Below, piece after piece: positions 1 through 10,576 of a stretch of 64,000 nt of DNA. The notes beneath the pieces were generated by a model. The model was not told the DNA's origin and searched no databases. It saw nothing but the letters and a program-made list of their open reading frames with translations. Origin of the DNA: Bipolaris cookei (Eukaryota; Ascomycota; Dothideomycetes; Pleosporales; Pleosporaceae); NCBI GenBank assembly GCA_002286855.1, contig NRSV01000014.1:124001-188000 (forward strand), written 5' to 3'. The position numbers were made by a program, and so were the translations under genes. Within the stretch, counting starts at the first letter, position 1, and every line of letters begins with the position of its first letter.

Positions 1-284
1 GCATAACCCCAACTCTTCGCTAGCAGAAGAACCTGAGACTCAATCTAGGCCCAGGTAAGCAGGCATGTCTATCTGGGCCGAAGAAATCCATGTAAATGAC
101 CGGGTGATGGTGAGTGGAGAAAGCTGGGGAAGGGTTCCCGTAACAGGATAAAGATTTATCCCGGGAAAAGCGGGGAGAGCCAATGTCACGTGACTCGATA
201 GGTCGACAAGCGACTTCAAGTCGATGCGATACTTGATGTCATTCATGCTTTGCGATCAGGAACGCATCGGCAAGATTGAGGGCT
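1..284. other. Upstream region of the quinate repressor-like gene
   Basis: No convincing gene. A 68-codon open frame on the minus strand (40-246) has no recognisable domain and I treat it as chance. A CACGTGAC E-box-like motif lies near 186. The stretch probably holds the promoter and 5' UTR of the gene starting at 285. Confidence 0.4.
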
Positions 285-2909
285 ATGGCTTCTGTGAATG
301 TCGGTACCAAACGCTCATTTGCGACAATGAATACAGAAAGCCGATCAAGAGATGGGCGCGGTTCGCTGCCAACGCCGTCTCCACCGGCGTCGAAACAGCG
401 AAGTCTACCCAATTCGGCAAGGTCTACACCATCACCTCCTCACCATGAGTTTCGGCGTGTATTTGACTCGAGGGCATCAATTGTTCTCATTGGAATGCAT
501 GGAACAGGAAAAGCGACGTTGGCTATGATGGCATCCGTAATCTGTCAAAAAAGAGTTATCGATATGGAAAGCGTCTTTCATACTGCCACCGGCTTTTCAA
601 CAACAGCATACCGGAAACAATACGGATCTTCAAACCGCAGCCTTCGCCAGGAAGAGATACTCCGCGATGTGCTTCATAATCACAGTAAAGGCGCCATCAT
701 TGTTTGTAATGGGAGCTTTCCATTGGACAACAACACCCAGTCTCTATTACGCGAATTCTCAGCATCGCACCCCATCATTCACATCACACGGGATACCTGC
801 AGCATACGTGAATATCTGGAAACCGACGAAGCCAGAGTCCAAGAACTAGTCGCTATCAGCACACCCGTGTTCCGACGGTGCTCAAACTATGAATTCTACA
901 ACATCTCTGAAACGAATGCTTCACATCTTTCAGTCGCTCCTGCCCAACAACGCTCTGTGCCAGCTTTTCTAACACTAAAAAGAGCAGAAAGGACTTTTTT
1001 CAAGTTTCTGGCTCGCATCCTGTCGCCTAGAGGTATCCACGGGAGCACAAAAAGTGATACACTAACATTAAATCCCGGTTATTTCCCCCTATCATACATC
1101 GACTTGGAGCTAAGAAACTACACATGTGCTGTTCAAGTACAACTCTCAGACCTCACCTTAGACGACGTCGACATTGAGGAACTAGAATTCGGCTGCGACG
1201 CATTTGAAATCGTAGTGGAGCCCAAGCAACTCAGTGCAGACTACGCCGAGGACATTAGCAAAAGCATATCTCGGGTCCGCAGGAGTACCGTCACTCCAAT
1301 CATCTACCATGTCATGCCTGTATCAACAAATCCGAGCTACTCCATAACGGCGTATCTCGCCAGCTTATGGCACGGTCTACGCATGGCACCAGAGTTCATA
1401 ACAGTCGATCTGACCATGGATGAAGAACTGATTCAAGCCATTGTCGCATCCAGGGGGTCCACGAAGATCATTGGCCATTTGCACGCTGCAATGGACTGGT
1501 ACGATGTATTTTGGCTCGAAAAATACGACACGGCAATGCGGCTGGGGTGCAGTATCGCCCGCTTTACACGCCCGGCCAACTTCATGGACGACAACGCAGC
1601 GATCCAGTCGTTCCGAAACACGATCTACGCAAAGGCTCGGAGGATACCAATGATATGTTATAATACTGGCAGGGCAGGACGCCGTTCTGCTTGTTTCAAT
1701 CAGGTTCTCACACCAGTTATTCCAGAGAAGCTGAGGAAAAGCGAGAACTTCAAAGAAAGAGCTCAGGAGAATCCGGAAACGTCATGGCTCACTGTAACGG
1801 AAGCTACGCACATATTATACGCTTCATTCACCTACGACCCAATGAAATTTTACATCATAGGTGCAGCAACAGGCTACAGTCTAAGTCCAGCAATGCACAA
1901 CGCCGCATACCGAGCCTGCGGGATGCCACACCACTTCGAGAGCATAGAAACCAGCAAACTGGACGACATCGTTCAGCAGCTACTCCTCCAACCGAATTTC
2001 GGCGGCACAGCAGTAAGCCAGCCCTTCAAAGTCGACGCCCTTGCCCTCACCCACGCAGTCAGCCGCCATGCCCGTGCAATAGGCGCCATCAATACCCTCC
2101 TCCCAATCCGCCATCTGAACGCAGACGGCACCATCCCCAACGCAGAAAGCTTTGAACTCTTCCAAGAACGCAACCAATCCGGGCCCGTAAAAGCCCTCTT
2201 CGGCGATAACACAGACTGGATCGGCATCCGCTCTTGCATCCGACGCGGTCTCTCCCCTGCAAACGCCGTCCGACCCTCCATCACCTCCGCCCTCGTCATC
2301 GGCGCAGGCGGCATGGCTCGCGCCGCAATCTATGCAATGCTGCACCTGGGCATCAAAAACATCGCCATCTTCAACCGCACAATCGCACACGCTGAAACGC
2401 TGGTTACGTACTTTACACAGATGGCAGCGAGTCCTGAGGCAGCAACGCTGTTTCCATCATTCGTACAAGATACACAACCTACGTTCCGTATTTTGTCCTC
2501 AAGAGACATAGCGTGGCCACACGACTTCCGCCCCGCAACCGTCGTTGTATCTTGCATTCCCACTCACTCAGTCAACGGCGAGCCATCGCCTGATTTCACG
2601 CTGCCGAAGCACTGGATGCAGTCGCTGTCGGGGGGCGTGGTAATCGAGCTTGCGTATCGCACGCTGAATACGCCGTTGACAAGGCAGGTGCGGGGGGAGG
2701 CCGCCGCATCGTCGTCGTGGATTTGTCTGGATGGCCTGGATTTGTTGCCCGAACAGGGATTTGCACAGTTTGAGCTTTTTACAGGGAAGAGGGCGCCGAG
2801 ACGAATTATGAGGGAGGAGGTATTGAGGTGTTGGACGGATGAGAAGGGGAGGTCGAATCCGGGGATGGTGAGGACGCGGTTGGAGGCTATGACTGAGCAG
2901 GAGCCTTGA
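285..2909 (+). CDS. qutR: Quinate repressor-like protein (QutR/QA-1S type)
   Basis: Single-exon, 874 residues. Three consecutive domains match the C-terminal half of the AROM enzyme, the known architecture of the quinate repressor: shikimate-kinase-like (about 65-260), type I dehydroquinase-like (about 270-480) and shikimate-dehydrogenase-like (about 520-860). Within the P-loop, GMHGTGKA has Ala where Walker A needs Ser or Thr. In the dehydroquinase part the Schiff-base lysine seems to be lost (region MRLGCSIARF). The dehydrogenase part keeps SLSPAMHN, a Lys in AVSQPFK and GDNTDW. This fits the known repressor, which senses quinate or shikimate pathway metabolites instead of catalysing. The first ATG in frame is at 285; an ATG at 327 is an alternative. 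It is convergent with chorismate mutase. No qut/qa enzyme genes are nearby, so it could also be a paralogue outside the cluster. Confidence 0.85.
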   Translation: MASVNVGTKRSFATMNTESRSRDGRGSLPTPSPPASKQRSLPNSARSTPSPPHHEFRRVFDSRASIVLIGMHGTGKATLAMMASVICQKRVIDMESVFHTATGFSTTAYRKQYGSSNRSLRQEEILRDVLHNHSKGAIIVCNGSFPLDNNTQSLLREFSASHPIIHITRDTCSIREYLETDEARVQELVAISTPVFRRCSNYEFYNISETNASHLSVAPAQQRSVPAFLTLKRAERTFFKFLARILSPRGIHGSTKSDTLTLNPGYFPLSYIDLELRNYTCAVQVQLSDLTLDDVDIEELEFGCDAFEIVVEPKQLSADYAEDISKSISRVRRSTVTPIIYHVMPVSTNPSYSITAYLASLWHGLRMAPEFITVDLTMDEELIQAIVASRGSTKIIGHLHAAMDWYDVFWLEKYDTAMRLGCSIARFTRPANFMDDNAAIQSFRNTIYAKARRIPMICYNTGRAGRRSACFNQVLTPVIPEKLRKSENFKERAQENPETSWLTVTEATHILYASFTYDPMKFYIIGAATGYSLSPAMHNAAYRACGMPHHFESIETSKLDDIVQQLLLQPNFGGTAVSQPFKVDALALTHAVSRHARAIGAINTLLPIRHLNADGTIPNAESFELFQERNQSGPVKALFGDNTDWIGIRSCIRRGLSPANAVRPSITSALVIGAGGMARAAIYAMLHLGIKNIAIFNRTIAHAETLVTYFTQMAASPEAATLFPSFVQDTQPTFRILSSRDIAWPHDFRPATVVVSCIPTHSVNGEPSPDFTLPKHWMQSLSGGVVIELAYRTLNTPLTRQVRGEAAASSSWICLDGLDLLPEQGFAQFELFTGKRAPRRIMREEVLRCWTDEKGRSNPGMVRTRLEAMTEQEP

Positions 2910-3179
2910 TGGGAGATGAAGAAGATTTATTGGTATGGAGTTTGAGGTGTAGTGGAAAAATGGAGGAAGAGGCGTTAACGAAATTATTGGATGTGTTTGC
3001 TTAGTGATGGGGCAAGAGCGAGTCACATCTCAGTCATTTGAGTGCAGGGCGACAAAATTTGTATTGCTCAGAGATGACAATAACATTGCCATCTATTCCA
3101 GGTTGGGTAATGTTGTAGCACTCTGTGTCTGGAATTCCAAGGGAGACCAAAAGTCGGTTTTGCATGTTTCCATCTGAAG

Positions 3180-4083
3180 TTATTCCCATTGGGTGCCCTT
3201 TAACCGCTGCATGAGATATTCCACCTCGACTTCCTTGGTCAAGGGAATCACCCAATCCTATTGTTACATGTCAGTGTGCGTATGTAATAGGATTCAGAGG
3301 CACACATACCTTGTACATGGCAACCACAGCATCGGCGTTTACTTTTGAAGAGCCATTGGCGCCGAGGTCAGGGTCGGTGCCGTACGTCTTTGCCTTTAAC
3401 CTCAGTCTCTCGAGCACCTTTTTCTCAACGGCAGCATTCGTGATAGCCTCGTCAATGCCCTTCCGGTCCTCGTCCTTGATCAGCTTGACAAAGCGCTCCG
3501 TCTCTTGCTGGAACTTGGCCTCGGCAACAAACTTTCCAAAGTGTATCCTCCGCGACAGAGCCTGGATAGTCAAGACATCGCAGGTGGCAGAGGACCCATA
3601 GTTTTCTTGCGACTCGCCCCGGTCTCCACGCTCGGTCTGCAGACAGGCAGTAGGAAGAATGTGCTTGATGTAGCAATCCTTGAGCTTTGCATTTACATTG
3701 ACGTCGTTGGGATGCAGAATTTGGGGGTAGTTGATGGGCTTGAGAATGGGTTCCTGAAGGACCTCTGGGAAGAAAGGGTACTCGTCGGGGGACTGGTAGC
3801 GGCGCACAAGGGACTGGAGGCGCTCTTGCTCACGGAGCATCCAGTCAAACAGACTGGCGTTGGGCTCGCCAATTTCGACGCCACCCGGGCGGTAGATGGT
3901 CTGATTCAAGGGGAACTGGACGCGCTCGATCAGGTGAAAGGTGATTGTATCCTCGAGACGGCTAGTTGAGGGTTAGCTGATGACTTGGGCGCGGTGGACG
4001 GGAAACATGTACATGAGCTGGAAGCGGATGTTGGCAAGGTCGAGCGCCTTGGAGGCGTCGGAGAGGTCAATGGCAGCGTCCAT
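3180..4083 (-). CDS. ARO7: Chorismate mutase
   Basis: Converts chorismate to prephenate, the branch point to phenylalanine and tyrosine. Three exons: 4083-4013, 3961-3310 and 3257-3180; the introns are 51 and 52 bp and phases close to 266 residues, the usual length for the all-helical AroQ-type fungal enzyme. Diagnostic stretches are RLEDTITFHLIERVQF, LDWxLREQERLQS-like (here FDWMLREQERLQS), DEYPFFPE, HPNDVNVN, EDRGESQENYG-like (here GDRGESQENYG), ALSRRIHFGKFVAEAKF, DRKGIDEAITNAAVE and the final VEVEYLMQRL. The family is allosterically regulated by tyrosine (inhibition) and tryptophan (activation). It is divergent from MDV1 (365 bp between starts), so the two may share a promoter region, and tail to tail with the quinate repressor-like gene. 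Confidence 0.95.
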
Positions 4084-4448
4084 GGCGGGGAGACGGCGGG
4101 AGTAGCGCGAGGGTATATGTCAGAGAGGGCAGCCATGGTAGCCAGCGGCGTGTTGGACACAGGGTATACAGGTCAGACTAAGACCCGACCATCGGCGCTC
4201 AGCTTCGGCGGATGACGCAGCGGGAATGCCGACCAACACCAAAGACAAGACCTGTCGCTTGTATCCATGCCCTCAGTAGATACTATCGCGCCTCACACGC
4301 CCTTGGCCTCACTGCCCGCCGCCCTGCTGGCCCGCCCTTCTGCTGCCATTGGTGGATGATGACATAACCAAGCCCGTTGCACTACTGCGTTTGCTCGTCA
4401 CCGTCCCGCCTGCCTGCTCGCCCGCCCCCTCCACCCACCAGCGCTCGG

Positions 4449-6627
4449 ATGGCCTCGTCAACCGCCCGCAATGGATCACCAGGCCGCGGACGCTCCACCA
4501 GCCCGCGCTCCCCCAGATACTCGCAGCTCTTTGACGATGACCAGCAAAACCAACAGAACCATCAGCACCGCCTGCAGCGCCCCGAAGAAGCAAGCTTCAT
4601 AGACTCGCTGCCAGATGTAGACAGCCCCACCGCAATTTCTCCCGCCGCACACAGCGTCGTGCTAACATGCTCGCTAGACCCGCCATCTGCAGGCTTTTGG
4701 CAAAAAAGTCACAGCGACAGCTGGCAGCCTAATTGGCGCAGAGGGCGTCTCCCAGCACTACCACAACGCCCTCGGCGAGCTCCATCGTGAGCTGCGACGG
4801 CCCTTGATGCAGCGCTCCGTCTTTTCCTTTGCACAGACCACACCCCGCGAGCTCGTGCGCTCGCGCATATCCGTCCCCGAGATCCAGCAGCGCGCCCTCG
4901 CCTACATCCCAAACGACCTACTCGCAAACATTCCAGAGGACAACAGCGAGTTTTCGCTGTTCCAGGGCTTCGAGGCCTCGCTGCCAGACAAGCCCGACAG
5001 CATCCTCCCCCGCTCTCACGGCGCCCGCCACAACACGCGCGGCCAGCGACTGATAGGCGCCGGCATCGACGATGACGACCCCAATGTGCCCCTCTCGATG
5101 CGCAAGCTCAAGACGCAGCGGAGCTCAATGGCCCACCGCCTCGAGATGATGAGCGTACGCAAGCACATGTGCGTGGCCGAGATCCACGAAATCGACAACA
5201 AGATTGCTAACCTGAACACGATGCGCAAAATGGTCATTGATCGTCTGGCGGGGCTTGAACTTGAAGAGGGGGAGCTGGAGCAGGATCTGTTAACTGTGGA
5301 TAACCAGATCGAGGACCTGCAGGAAGAGTTGGATGATGAGGCGGCCCTGGCGCCCAAGACAGCAGAGTCGCAAACAAGCGATGAGCAGTCAGAAGGCAAG
5401 GGCGAGTTCATGTCCGAGTCAATATACCAAAAGATACCCTCGTCGCCCAAGACAAGAGGCAAGGCCAAGCGCCTCTCGAAGCGCATGTCCATGCCCGTCC
5501 TGCACGAGCACCTGCAGTCAGGATCTAAGATCAAGGAACTGCCCGCACATATGGAATCTATCACGGCCATGGACTTTGACGCGCCTTGGGGCATGATGGT
5601 CTCGGCTGCCTTGGATGATACCGTACGCGTATGGGATCTCAGTGCTGGACGGTGCATAGGAATGCTCGAGGGTCACCTCTCTTCGGTGCGCTGCCTTCAG
5701 GTCGAGGACAACATTGTCGCCACTGGTTCGATGGACGCTTCGATACGGTTGTGGGATCTGAGCAAAGCCGAGTATGCGCCTATGGATAACCGGATAAACA
5801 AGCAGGATGAGGAAAGTGATGATGGCCTCGCATTCGAAAACGCAGAAGACGCGCCCCCCGCGCCTCCGTCGACTAGCATGCAAGACTGCCCCATGTTTTC
5901 TCTAGAATCGCACGTTGACGAAGTCACGGCTCTCCACTTCCGCGGCGACACATTGGTTTCTGGTTCTGCCGACAAGACGCTCAGGCAATGGGATCTTGTC
6001 AAAGGACGCTGTGTGCAAACGTTGGATGTGCTCTGGGCCGCTGCGCAAGCAACCGCCGCAAATACGACCAGCAGTGGATGGAAACAGACCGGCCGCGCTA
6101 CTGACAGTGCTGCTGATTTCGTCGGAGCCATCCAAGTCTTTGATGCTGCACTCGCCTGTGGTACCGCAGATGGAATGGTTCGCCTGTGGGATCTGCGAAG
6201 CGGTCAGGTACATCGGAGTCTGGTTGGTCACACTGGCCCTGTCACTGCTCTGCAATTCGACGATGTTCACCTTGTCACTGGTAGCGCCGATAGGAGCATT
6301 CGCGTAAGTTGGAGTCAGTCTTGTAAAATATTGTGCCGCTAACCTGGAATCTAGATTTGGGATCTCCGAACTGGCGCCATCGCCGATGCTTACGCCTACG
6401 ACCACCCTGTAACCAGCATGATGTTCGACTCGCGTCGTATTGTCAGTGCAGCTGGCGAGGACGTGGTCAAGGTCTACGACAAGACGGACGGGAGACACTG
6501 GAACTGCGGGCCTGGCGCCAACGAAGAAGACACGACAACACATTCCATCATCGAGCACGTGAGAATCAAAGATGGCTATCTTGTGGAAGGACGCAAGGAC
6601 GGCACAGTTGGCATATGGTCGTGCTAG
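4449..6627 (+). CDS. MDV1: Mitochondrial division protein 1 (WD40 adaptor)
   Basis: Adaptor linking Fis1 on the mitochondrial outer membrane to the dynamin Dnm1 during fission. Layout: Ser/Arg/Gln-rich N-terminus, conserved block with LMQRSVFSFAQTTPRELVRS and SVPEIQQRALAYIP, a coiled coil rich in Leu/Glu in the middle, then WD40 repeats (for example DDTVRVWDL, DASIRLWDL, DKTLRQWDL, DGMVRLWDL). Exon 2 is 4693-6303 and the last exon 6355-6627 (intron 6304-6354). The first intron is needed because the frame changes and TAG lies at 4675; its acceptor is at 4692, but the donor is unclear: GT at 4617, 4656 and 4659 all keep the phase. The 4617 donor gives a 76-bp intron and 683 residues; the others give introns of only 34-37 bp. 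I chose the ATG at 4449 (MASSTARNG); an in-frame upstream start at 4377 is less likely. Confidence 0.88.
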
Positions 6628-7196
6628 AAATAGCGGAGTGATGGTGGCTCAAGAGATGGATGTATATACGATTGGAGTGTACGCATACATGGCCCGGCAT
6701 GAACATGGTGATGGTGTTGTACGACTAGAAGATGATCCCAGCCCTCGTTTGCTGTATTCTTAACGCCTGGGCGTTACTATACACGGAACATAGTATATCT
6801 ATGTAGAATATTATCTTTGCGATTCTCCTTTCTGAAATAGTCGCGCGACTGTTGTGTGCGTATGTGATAGTGCGTGCAGAATACCTGGTTGACAGGCATG
6901 CAGGGATCGCCGGCAAGCTCCGAGTTCAGCCATCAACCCATCATTATTGATGGTGACGTAACCCGGTATCCGACAAACATTTCCGCGCTTCCCAGCATCT
7001 TTTTTTACTCGTCTCCACGCAACAGTGACATATCCAGAGTGCACTTTCTGGTTCTCCCATATGATATCACCGCGTTAATTTTGCGATTACGGTCCAATTG
7101 CCGACATAACTTTCGGGCGCGTTCAGCCCGCAATCTCCCTAATCACTACTCCCACTCCTGCTTCTGGTTGCATCGCTACCACTCGGATCCTCCGCA
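6628..7196. other. Intergenic, MDV1 3' end to NADH dehydrogenase promoter
   Basis: No gene seen. It should contain the MDV1 terminator and the promoter of the downstream gene. Confidence 0.4.
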
Positions 7197-9245
7197 ATGC
7201 TCCCACGACACGTCACATCGCTATCGCGCGGATACAATATCATCTCTAGAGCTCCCCTTCTGTGTAGGAGATTTCCTCGCCCTCCGATCTCCCAATTCTG
7301 CACCTCATTTAGCAATGGCAGCCCGGTGTCTGTGTCCAAACGCGCTACCCTACAGCTATCCCCCTTGAGCAAGCAACACCCCGCCTCTACCGTCATACGA
7401 AACCAATCTACGAGGACACACCCAGCAGAAAGTTCACGGTTGGTACGGTACACGTACAGGACAATAGCAACCCTCGGCTCCTTCGTCCTTGTGAGCGGCC
7501 TTCTCGTCGCCGGCTTCTTCGTTTACGATGCCTACACCTACAACGAGGACCCTATCACCGAAGACCTCCCTGTATCCGAACTTGCCCTGAATCCACCCAG
7601 AGGAGGACCAAAGAACCTTCCGATTGCCAATCACTTTGTAGATGATGACGAGAGCCCTGAGAATAAACAGCTCAAGCACAAACCCAAGCTAGTCATTTTG
7701 GGCACGGGATGGGGAAGCGTGGCGCTTTTGAAGCAACTGCACGAGGATGATTATCACGTCACAGTGATTTCGCCATCGAATACTTTCCTTTTCACGCCCA
7801 TGCTGCCGTCTGCAACTGTGGGCACGCTGGAACTGCGGTCGCTTGTTGAGCCTGTCCGAAGGATTGTGAGGAGAGTGCGTGGACATTTTCTCAAGGCAAA
7901 AGCCGAAGACGTCGATTTTTCAGAGAAGCTTGTTGAGTGTTCAGCTATAGACGCCCAAGGCAAGGAACAAAGATTCTACGTTCCATACGACAAGTTGGTG
8001 ATTGGTGTTGGATCCGTGTCCAACTCACATGGTGTCAAGGGCCTAGAACATTGCCATTTCCTCAAGGATATTAGCGATGCCAGGATCATCCGCAACCAGG
8101 TAGTCAAGAACCTCGAAAACGCATGTCTGCCGACAACTTCAGACGAAGAGAGACGCCGACTCTTGTCGTTTGTAGTTTGTGGTGGTGGGCCTACTGGTGT
8201 AGAGTTCGCAGCTGAGCTCTTTGACATGCTTAACGAGGACCTTTGTAAGCTATACCCAAAGCTTCTGCGCAACGAGATTTCTGTTCACGTAATTCAGTCG
8301 CGTGGCCACATTCTCAATACCTACGACGAAGCACTATCTCAATATGCCGAGCAGCGCTTCGCGCACGATTCGGTCGACATTCTCACAAATTCCCGCGTCA
8401 AAGAGGTTCAATCAGACAGGATTCTCTTCTCACAAAAAGACGAAGACGGCAAATTTGTCACCAAGGAAATTCCCATGGGCTTCTGTCTTTGGTCTACTGG
8501 CGTAGCTCAAACAGACTTTTGCAAGCGTCTCGCTGCTAAACTCGATGGTCAGAACAACAAACACGCTCTGGAAACCGATACACATCTCCGTCTCCACGGA
8601 GCACCCCTCGGAGACGTCTATGCCATCGGTGACTGCGCAACCGTACAAAACAATGTATCGGATCACATTGTGAACTTTCTTCGCACTACGGCTTGGGAGA
8701 AGGGCAAGGACCCAGAAAGCCTACATATTTCCTATTCGGACTGGTGTGGCATTGCCAAGCGTGTCAAGCAGCGATTTCCTCAAGCCTCCAACCATCTGCG
8801 CCGTCTAGACAAGCTCTTTGAGCAATACGACAAGGACAAGTCAGGCACTCTCGACTTTGGCGAGCTTAGAGAGCTCCTTTTCCAAATCGACTCAAAGCTC
8901 ACTTCCCTCCCCGCCACCGCTCAGCGCGCTAATCAACAGGGCGAGTACCTTGGTCGCAAGTTCAACAAGATTGCCCAGGCTGCACCAGGCATGGCTCTGA
9001 ACAATGTTGACTATGGTGACTTGGACGATGCAGTGTACAAGGCATTCGAGTACAAGCACTTGGGTTCCTTGGCATATATTGGCAACGCCGCAATTTTCGA
9101 CTTCAATGGCTACGGATTGAGTGGAGGCCTCTTGGCTGTTTACTTGTGGAGAGGAGTATACTTTGCCCAGAGCGTCAGTCTCCGAACAAGATGTTTGCTT
9201 GCCATGGACTGGACCAAGAGAGCACTTTTTGGACGAGGTGAGTAG
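7197..9245 (+). CDS. NDE1: External alternative NADH:ubiquinone oxidoreductase with EF-hand
   Basis: Type II, rotenone-insensitive NADH dehydrogenase that passes electrons from cytosolic NADH to ubiquinone without pumping protons. Single exon, 682 residues. Order: Arg/Ser-rich mitochondrial presequence (1-80), a hydrophobic segment (about 90-110), FAD-binding LVILGTGWGS (165-174), NADH-binding FVVCGGGPTG (325-334), FAD contact VYAIGDCA (474-481), and one canonical EF-hand loop DKDKSGTLDFGE (545-556). The EF-hand marks the calcium-regulated, intermembrane-space-facing class, such as the 64-kDa Neurospora enzyme. The C-terminal block with GGLLAVYLWRGVYFAQ is the usual membrane-associating end. 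An in-frame ATG at 7197 precedes the presequence. Intronless, unlike most neighbours. Confidence 0.95.
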   Translation: MLPRHVTSLSRGYNIISRAPLLCRRFPRPPISQFCTSFSNGSPVSVSKRATLQLSPLSKQHPASTVIRNQSTRTHPAESSRLVRYTYRTIATLGSFVLVSGLLVAGFFVYDAYTYNEDPITEDLPVSELALNPPRGGPKNLPIANHFVDDDESPENKQLKHKPKLVILGTGWGSVALLKQLHEDDYHVTVISPSNTFLFTPMLPSATVGTLELRSLVEPVRRIVRRVRGHFLKAKAEDVDFSEKLVECSAIDAQGKEQRFYVPYDKLVIGVGSVSNSHGVKGLEHCHFLKDISDARIIRNQVVKNLENACLPTTSDEERRRLLSFVVCGGGPTGVEFAAELFDMLNEDLCKLYPKLLRNEISVHVIQSRGHILNTYDEALSQYAEQRFAHDSVDILTNSRVKEVQSDRILFSQKDEDGKFVTKEIPMGFCLWSTGVAQTDFCKRLAAKLDGQNNKHALETDTHLRLHGAPLGDVYAIGDCATVQNNVSDHIVNFLRTTAWEKGKDPESLHISYSDWCGIAKRVKQRFPQASNHLRRLDKLFEQYDKDKSGTLDFGELRELLFQIDSKLTSLPATAQRANQQGEYLGRKFNKIAQAAPGMALNNVDYGDLDDAVYKAFEYKHLGSLAYIGNAAIFDFNGYGLSGGLLAVYLWRGVYFAQSVSLRTRCLLAMDWTKRALFGRGE

Positions 9246-9580
9246 AGTGTTGTTTAGTTACAGGAAGGGTTTTGAACTAATATGTGTTAGATTTGATGAA
9301 CTTTTAAGCCGTGTACGCATTGTTCGTCGTCTTTGCGAGTCAAGATCAGCGATAGATAGACGGTATCGGGTCAATGCATCAATCTTTCTTGTATTACACT
9401 TTTTCGAGAAGCCAACACTGGATGCTGGTCGGTAATATTTTGTACAAACATTGGAATTATACTCATTATGGTTCGATTTCCCTTCTCTTTCTTCCGCTAC
9501 CTATGGTCATACTTCTACTTTGACTCGGTCAGGACTTCGGAATAAGTTGCCGTCTCAACGTTACCTCTCACAATGTGTCA
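9246..9580. other. Intergenic between converging genes
   Basis: No gene seen; probably 3' UTRs of the NADH dehydrogenase and the F-box gene. Confidence 0.4.
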
Positions 9581-9790
9581 CTAGTTGTTTTCCATCTTGG
9601 CCTTCTCTTCTGAAAGACTCTTCTCTTTCATCTCTTCACCACTATCAGTCGCTCCTCCAAACACCGCCTTAGTATCGTAGGTGCTTTGATTCTGGAACCT
9701 GTCCATATCCTTTTTCATCCTGCGCCACAACATGTAGAAGTCTGCAAATCGCAGCAAATGTACATGCCCTGACGAAATCACATCTATCAA
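9581..9790 (-). other. Open frame continuing the F-box gene after its TGA
   Basis: Directly after the F-box protein's TGA (9791-9793) the same frame stays open for 69 codons, to a TAG. The product would be charged and protein-like (contains FADFYMLWRRMKKDMDRF and ends Lys/Glu-rich). I see no intron of plausible size that would remove the TGA; the only GT..AG pair around it is 26 bp. It may be a C-terminus cut off by a nonsense mutation, a readthrough extension, or chance. Confidence 0.3.
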
Positions 9791-10576
9791 TCACCCCGTG
9801 AGGTTAAAAGCCTGGAAACTCGGACACTTGGGACAATCACCCATGCGCCAATCCAGCAGCACATTACCACATCCATGCTGCACAATCCAATCAGCCTCAA
9901 TAACCCCCCTCAACTCATCAACAACATCACACATTCTAACCCCCCCTTCCCGTTCGACTCTAACACATTTTCTCAACGACTCCATCTCTCCGGCTGTTGT
10001 GCGTACATTCATATACTCCTCATCCCACTCCGCCCCACCTAAGCACCTTATCTCCACCTTCTTCGTCACAGGCTGCGTCACATACCTCATCCCTTCCTCC
10101 TCACCATCCCTTATCCCAAGCATCCCTTCAAACTCTCCCAGCCCCATCTTCGTGCGAATGGAAATACCCATCTGCCCCTTCGCTACATCTTCTATCCCAC
10201 CCGTCAAATCATATACATGTGTCGCTAGCAAAGGATGCATATGCGGTCCTAACGCTTTCTGCAGCTCATCTGTCGCCGCTTCCCGCCAGACCAGGTAGTC
10301 GCTTTTGACGTCTGGCTGGATAATCAGATTGAGGAGCTCTTTTGGACGGAGGTGGAGTGTACGGGCTTGGCTGCGTATGGAATCTGGTAGGATAAGCGTG
10401 GTTTTTTGGAGGGAAGTAGAGGGGGTATCGGGCAATGGACGCATTCGAGCGGGAAGGCTTGCGATAAGGATGCGGCGCCAGCCAGATGAGACAGCATGGC
10501 AGGTTAGGAGGTCCCGGATGGGCAGGTAAGAGATTATGGAGAGGAGGAGTTCGGGGAGGGTGAGCGCGCGGTGCAT
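9791..10576 (-). CDS. F-box domain protein
   Basis: Probable substrate-recognition subunit of an SCF ubiquitin ligase. The F-box lies at about residues 4-42 (LTLPELLLSIISYLPIRDLL, then WRRIL). The rest has no domain I recognise; it includes a Gly/Glu-rich region and a short CPKC pair near the end. Start chosen at the ATG at 10576 (MHRALTLPEL), which places the F-box at the very N-terminus as is typical; the frame is open 15 codons further upstream. 261 residues. The same frame stays open after the TGA stop (see 9581-9790), so the true C-terminus is uncertain. The target is unknown. Confidence 0.75.
   Translation of the reverse strand: MHRALTLPELLLSIISYLPIRDLLTCHAVSSGWRRILIASLPARMRPLPDTPSTSLQKTTLILPDSIRSQARTLHLRPKELLNLIIQPDVKSDYLVWREAATDELQKALGPHMHPLLATHVYDLTGGIEDVAKGQMGISIRTKMGLGEFEGMLGIRDGEEEGMRYVTQPVTKKVEIRCLGGAEWDEEYMNVRTTAGEMESLRKCVRVEREGGVRMCDVVDELRGVIEADWIVQHGCGNVLLDWRMGDCPKCPSFQAFNLTG

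Noticed and set aside
40..246. 68-codon minus-strand frame from an ATG
   Set aside because: No domain, no signal peptide, lies in the promoter of a strong gene.
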